This document shows positions 59,743 to 64,000 of a stretch of DNA of 64,000 nt, piece by piece (position 1 is the first letter of the stretch; each line of letters starts with the position of its first letter). The translations under genes were made by a program, and so were the position numbers. The stretch lies in the NCBI GenBank assembly GCA_963920705.1, contig OY987228.1, positions 2,975,056 through 3,039,055 of the forward strand. The letters are read 5' to 3'. This DNA comes from Odiellus spinosus. Lineage: Eukaryota; Arthropoda; Arachnida; Opiliones; Phalangiidae. The notes under the pieces were generated by a model. It ran no database searches and had not been told where the DNA came from. It worked only from the letters and a program-made list of their open reading frames with translations.

Positions 59743-60540
59743 AATAATATCGTCTTCAAAATCTGTTAGTACTGAAATCGTTTTACAAAATATGGCTAAA
59801 TCAATGAAAACTCCTAAAACCAAGACGACTAAAAGAACAGGCAAGGCAATCATTGTAAGGCAGGGGAAAAGATCCGTTGTTTTGACTTCGATTCCCACAA
59901 TCAAAAAAGTGCAAGGCCATCAGGCGAAACGAGGAACTTCCACGACAAAAAACACTTGAAAGCAAATTGAGACGACCAGAGCGTACTACTTCGAGACTCG
60001 AAACCGGACAAATTATAAACCAATTTGTAATTTGTCCGGTTACGAGTCTCGAAGTAGTACGCTCTGGTCGTCTCAATGATGACGGCCGCACGGTTTGAGC
60101 GGGGGTGTTATGTGCTAGATCACGGTGCACCTCCTTAACAAACACAAACTGATGTCACCAGAGGTCTGACTCGAAATCGTAGCTGGTTTCCTCGATAGGT
60201 TTCGAATTCTTTTGTTCCCGGATATCAGAGTCGAAATGATAACCTTTTTTTTCGGCTGGCTTTGAACCATTGCCGTTGTAGTTGGAGAAATAACTCGTCG
60301 CTTTAGTTGCCTTATTTTGGTCGTGGTAGCCAAAGTCGGAGTTAAAAGCCGATTTGATCCCTTAATATGGCTTCTTTCTGTTATGGGAGTCAAACTAAGG
60401 GTTGGATTTTTAGTCAATCGTCGAATTGTTTTCTTGGGACTCGAAGAAACAACACTTTTCTTATTTGGTTTAACCAAATAAGAAAAGTGTTGTTTCTTCG
60501 AGTCCCAAGAAAACAATTCTTTAAATAAGACGCCTGAAGA
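59743..60540. other. Lys/Ser/Thr-rich frames and two perfect hairpins, unrecognised
   Basis: Plus-strand frame 59792-59959 (MAKSMKTPKTKTTKRTGK) and minus-strand frame 60115-60516 are both basic and Ser/Thr/Pro-rich. Both contain similar phrases (VVLTSIPTIKK against VIISTLISGNKR), as if from one diverged repeat of about 20 residues. Two near-perfect palindromes, 59967-60076 and 60423-60518, with stems of about 50 bp flank the second frame. I cannot assign a family. Confidence 0.4.
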
Positions 60541-60605
60541 TCGTCTTCAAATTAGACTCGTGTAGATCATTATTCTAAAGGCTTTAAAAGAAGCACTAAA
60601 GAGCT

Positions 60606-61322
60606 CTATTAAGTATGGCATGTCGTCCAAGACATCCGCAACCTGATTGAGCAAAAACTCCAAATAACGATCGGCGTTCAAGCGAAATGGAAGGACAAAT
60701 GGACCAATTAGGGTGTCGCCTAACATAGCGGCCCAAATGTTAATTCTCTATTCGTTCTGAAAGCTCGCGTTCCGAATAACGTGAGGGTTTTTGTGAGCCC
60801 AAAAATGCAGGTTGTGCAGATTTAAAATACCCCTCCTTGTGAATTGCGCTTCATCAGACCAGAGAATGCGCTGATAAAAAAATTCGTCTGTCTCGAGTTG
60901 ATAAGCCACTGGCAGAAAACGCGGCGTCGTGGGAAATCGAGGGGTCTCAATTGCTGCACTCTTTGGTAGTGGTACGGATGTTGGTCGTCATCGTGTAGGG
61001 TATTCCAAACAGAGATGTGGGGGATGTTAAGCATTCTAGCAACGCCCCTAGTGCTAAGAGTGGGGTCTTCAGTCACCATTTCTAGCACATTCTCCGCGAC
61101 TGCTATTGGCCTACGTTGTGGGCGTCCACGATCCGCTCCTTGGACCAAAACGCTTCCCGTTTCTCGTAATCTGGCCTGGGTTCTTGAAATTACCCGATAA
61201 TCTGGATGACGCCGATTTGGGAACAAATCAGCGAAACGACGCGCCGCGGCTTCGAAATTACCCTCGCAATACCCTAAAGCTAACAAGATACCAGTGTATT
61301 CACTGGCTGTATAACCTGCCAT
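60606..61322 (-). pseudogene. DD41D-like mariner transposase, N-terminal and first-Asp part
   Basis: The frame starts MAGYTASEYTGILLALGYCE and shows the paired helix-turn-helix region (FPNRRHPDYRVISRTQARLR, TRGVARMLNIPHISVWNTLH). After a frameshift in the run of T near 60875 it continues with RILWSDEAQFTRRG, which has the first catalytic Asp. An in-frame stop follows near 60743, then INIWAAMLGDTLIGPFVLPF and YLEFLLNQVADVLDDMPY. The part with the second and third Asp is missing. It is most similar in style to the remnant at 3171-3900 but clearly a different lineage. It probably belonged to the 12-kb element around it. Confidence 0.85.
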
Positions 61323-61397
61323 TGATGTAGTCTACAACTAATGCTTATTAAAAATATTATTGTTCGGTTTGGATTGACGGGATTAGTCGGTCAGACC

Positions 61398-61600
61398 GTC
61401 AGAATTACGCTTTAAAAAAGCGGATTAGTCTGTCAGAATTACGCTTTAAAAAAAGCGGATTAGTCTGTCAGAATTACGCTTTAAAAAAAGCGGATTAGTT
61501 TGTCAGAATTACGCTTTAATAAAAGCGGATTAAACTGCCAGAATTACGCTTTAATAAAAGCAGATTAAACTACCAAAATTACACTATAAAAACAGCGGGA
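61398..61600 (+). repeat. About 40-bp tandem repeat, about 5 units
   Basis: Units of gtcagaattacgctttaaaa followed by aagcggattagtct, diverging to the right. They grade into the palindrome that follows. Confidence 0.85.
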
Positions 61601-62060
61601 TCGTTAACTTTTTAAGAAAACGAAATCGGCCAAGCTACGCTTTGAAAAAAGCGGACGTGTATTTACACCACCGTCACAAACGTTGTTTTTAAAAATTAAA
61701 TAAATCTTCAAAAATGGCTTAAGTTAAGTCGGGAAAAATTGTACAGAGAAAGGCTGCCATACAAAAACAAAAAACCACGCACTCGAGAAAAATGTTTAGC
61801 GCGTGATCCTGAAAAAAAAACCAAGCGCTAAACATTTTTTCTCGAGCGCGTGTTTTTTGATTTTTCTTTAGTAAAGGTATGGCAGCCTTTCTCTGTACAA
61901 TTTTTCCCGCCTTAACTTAAGCCTTTTTTGAAGATTTAATTAATTTTTAAAAAGAACGTTTGTGACGGCGGTGTAAATACACGTCCGCTTTTTTCAAAGC
62001 GTAGCTTGGCCGATTTCGTTTCCTTAAAAAGTTAACGATCCCGCTTTTTTTAAAGCGTAA
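61590..62060. mobile_element. About 470-bp palindromic element
   Basis: Left arm gcgggatcgttaactttttaa is the inverse of 62016-62044, and the match continues (cggccaagctacgcttt; ctgccatac; ctcgag) to a centre near 61812. It is likely a MITE whose outer flank was amplified into the array at 61398. Confidence 0.75.
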
Positions 62061-62773
62061 TTCTGGCAGACTAACCGCGACTTTGCATGACGGTGGGCAT
62101 TTTCAACAATTTCTTTAACAATTATGAAAATTCTTAAAGGAATTGTGCAAAATTATCACTTTCATGGTCCACGATCAAAATGCTTTAGCACAAAAAAATG
62201 TTGAATTTAACAGTACTTTACTAATTTGGTCCATTTTCCTCGAATTTATTAGATATTTTCGAATTGCCTAAAATTTTACATTTAGTCCATTTAATGGTAT
62301 TTAAATGAGTTTCCCCGATTTTTAATTTAATTTAGAAGGAATTTTTTCACTTGGTCAAATTTGGTTTAATTAAAATTTTCCTCGAATTTAGAAGAAATGT
62401 TCTTGTTTGGCCCATTTTGGTTCAAATTTATAAGTAATTTTTCCATTTAGCTCCCTTTTCATTGACTCGGTGCAGGCGACCTCTTCAAAGCGCGAGAATT
62501 GATTTTGATTGAAAGGGAACATTTTTTAAAGCGCGCGCGCTTTAAAAAAACCAGCCATACTCAATGATAAAATAAGCTTAAATAAAATTAAGCTTATTTT
62601 AGCATTGAGTATACGTTTATTATTGTACGATAAGGGGTCATCCGTAAATTAATCATTTCGTAACTCTTTAACGGCGCCCCGTACGACAAAACGTCATAGA
62701 ACATTTTCGTCTTAAAATGACCCATAGAACCCACTGGAGCTCGGTCCTACCACCATTTTCGAAACACCCTGTA

Positions 62774-64000
62774 TAATATTCAAATTTAATTATATTTATT
62801 AAATGAATTTGACGTTAACTTTTTGTCACTAGGTGACGCTAGATTAGTAGGAAGTAGGACTACAGCAACATAACGAAATAAAGGCGTACCGTAAACGCCG
62901 CAGCCTAGCTTTGATCGCTCAATTTATGGTCAACGTCGTCCGCTAAGCTAGAATATAAGTCAACATTCTAATGGCAAACGGATTAAACTATATTTCATTT
63001 TAATTATGGGATTGCATTCTTCCTTTAATGTCTATTTTATTTAATCTTCTACAACCTAAAACCTAATTAATTTGCTATTGTTTTAAAGAAAAAAGGGGGT
63101 TTCATCATCACTTTAAGATTATTAAAATTATTTTTTAATTTGCAAAAAGCGTAAAACCTAAACTTGGCACATTTTATAATCAGGGTTTCGAAATTAATTA
63201 GCATTTAAACTTTAAACAAATTTAAACGATAAAAGTGGTTAAAACTTTCCTAGGAAATTAAAAAGTTTTAGGCTTTTTTAACAAATTAAAAATTACTTAA
63301 ATTTAAATCATTTTAAAGGGATAATGAAACCTTTAAAACAAAAGCAAATTAAGGTTTCAGACTGTTCAAAATTAAAAATTACTTATATAGTTTTAAAGGG
63401 ATAATGAAACCTTCAAAAATAAAAGAAAATTAAGGTTTCAGACTGTTCAAAATTAAAAATTACTTAAATAGTTTAAAGGGATAATGAAACCCCTTAATTT
63501 TCCTTTAAAAATAGCAAATTAAGGTTTTAGGGTGTTTGAAAATGAAAAATGACTTAAATAATTTTAAAGGGATAATTAAATCCCTTAGTTTCCTATAAAA
63601 CTATAGCAAATTAAGTTTTTAGGCTTTTTGGCAAAAAATAAAAATTTTAATAATTTTAAAATAACAAATTAAGGTTTTAGGCTTTTTAAAATTAAAATGT
63701 AATAATTTTAAAGGGATAATGAAATGTTATTTTCCTTTAAAACAATAGAAAATTAAGCTTTTAGGCTTTTTTGCAAAAAATACTTAAATGTAATAATTTT
63801 AAAGGATAATGAAACCTTATTTTCCTTTAAAATAGTAAATTAAGGTTTTTGGCTTTTTCCAAATTAAAAATGACTTATAGTTTTAAAGGGATAATGAAAC
63901 CCTTGTTTTCATTTAAAAAATAGCAAATTAACTAGGTTTTAGGCTTTAGAACATTAAATAAAATAGAATTTAAAGGGAAAATGCAATATCCATAAAACCT
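62774..64000 (-). repeat. Right arm of the long palindrome (runs off the window)
   Basis: Reverse complement of 49545-50771 with few differences, including the about 90-bp tandem units and the CGTCGTCCGCTAAGCTAG module at 62919-62956. The match still holds at base 64000, so the arm is at least 1.23 kb and its outer end is unknown. Confidence 0.88.

Larger units (their letters stand above)
50774..62771 (-). mobile_element. 12-kb mariner-like element swollen by nested insertions
   Basis: Ends CAGGGTGTTTCGAAAATGGT and its inverse, bordered by TA on each side (50772-50773, 62772-62773). Terminal repeats are about 460 bp (50774-51235, 62316-62771) and carry a 54-bp hairpin (tactcaatg to cattgagta) and the palindrome tttaaagcgcgcgcgcttta. 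A minus-strand transposase fragment at 60606-61322 is probably its own. The remaining about 10 kb is tandem repeat and later insertions. Confidence 0.8.

Noticed and set aside
50521-63024. Polinton/Maverick-type giant element (12.5 kb, inverted ends)
   Set aside because: No polymerase, packaging ATPase, protease, capsid or retroviral-type integrase frame is visible between the ends. The content is minisatellites, a LINE, a P-type element and a mariner transposase fragment, and the ends show TTAA and TA rather than a 6-bp duplication.

Overview
This is a repeat-dominated stretch of an AT-rich animal genome. The mix of Ty3/Gypsy elements, DD41D mariner-like elements, hAT and P-type elements and THAP domains points to an arthropod, probably an insect; that is inference from element content and no species is claimed. 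I see no tRNA, rRNA or intact host gene. The only candidate host gene is the 5' part of a THAP-domain gene near 26.2 kb, cut by an LTR element.

Layout. 1-1.4 kb: right part of a hAT-like element whose fuller copy lies at 30.85-33.67 kb. 2.41-4.94 kb: a DD41D mariner-like element with minisatellite-bearing inverted repeats. 4.95-8.0 kb: an LTR-less Gypsy fossil (A) split by a 933-bp inverted-repeat element. 8.26-24.29 kb: Gypsy element B (181-bp LTRs, TSD TTACT). Element C (9.24-20.64 kb, TSD GGTG) sits in its gag; C has very long LTRs and a gag-like ORF but no visible pol. C itself holds an inverted-repeat element (X), a 100-bp satellite array and a dispersed repeat (Y). 24.3-26.7 kb: unique-looking DNA, a small palindrome and the THAP gene. 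26.67-30.13 kb: Gypsy D, minus strand. 34.60-36.03 kb: a second hAT element with a perfect 8-bp TSD. 36.59-43.0 kb: Gypsy E (minus, TSD GAGAC) inserted in Gypsy F. 43.2-46.4 kb: more X and Y copies. 46.43-48.52 kb: a foldback element whose arms are strings of CCCGGG-bounded hairpins. 48.93-49.33 kb: a TTAA-flanked palindromic MITE. 49.5-64 kb: a long palindrome with a 12-kb mariner-like element inserted at its exact centre. Inside that element lie two minisatellites, a Z repeat interrupted by a LINE, and in the LINE a P-type element with a perfect 8-bp TSD.

How the parts fit. Nothing here is an operon or pathway; the logic is stratigraphic. Target-site duplications and interrupted repeats give a relative order: B before C before X/Y in one nest, F before E in a second, and palindrome, then mariner-like element, then Z, then LINE, then P-type element in the third. 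By eye the LTR pairs differ by about 1 percent (C), 2 percent (B) and 3 percent (E), so these are fairly young insertions. A second theme is tandem-repeat growth inside inverted-repeat elements: 39-bp, 23-bp, about 37-bp and about 90-bp arrays sit in or beside terminal repeats. These account for most of the long open frames in the window, which are not genes.

The most unusual objects are the hairpin-string foldback element, the mariner-like insertion at a palindrome centre, a P-type element encoding only a THAP domain with a tiny predicted intron, the gag-only long-LTR element, and a 156-bp TTAA-flanked module seen in several unrelated hosts.
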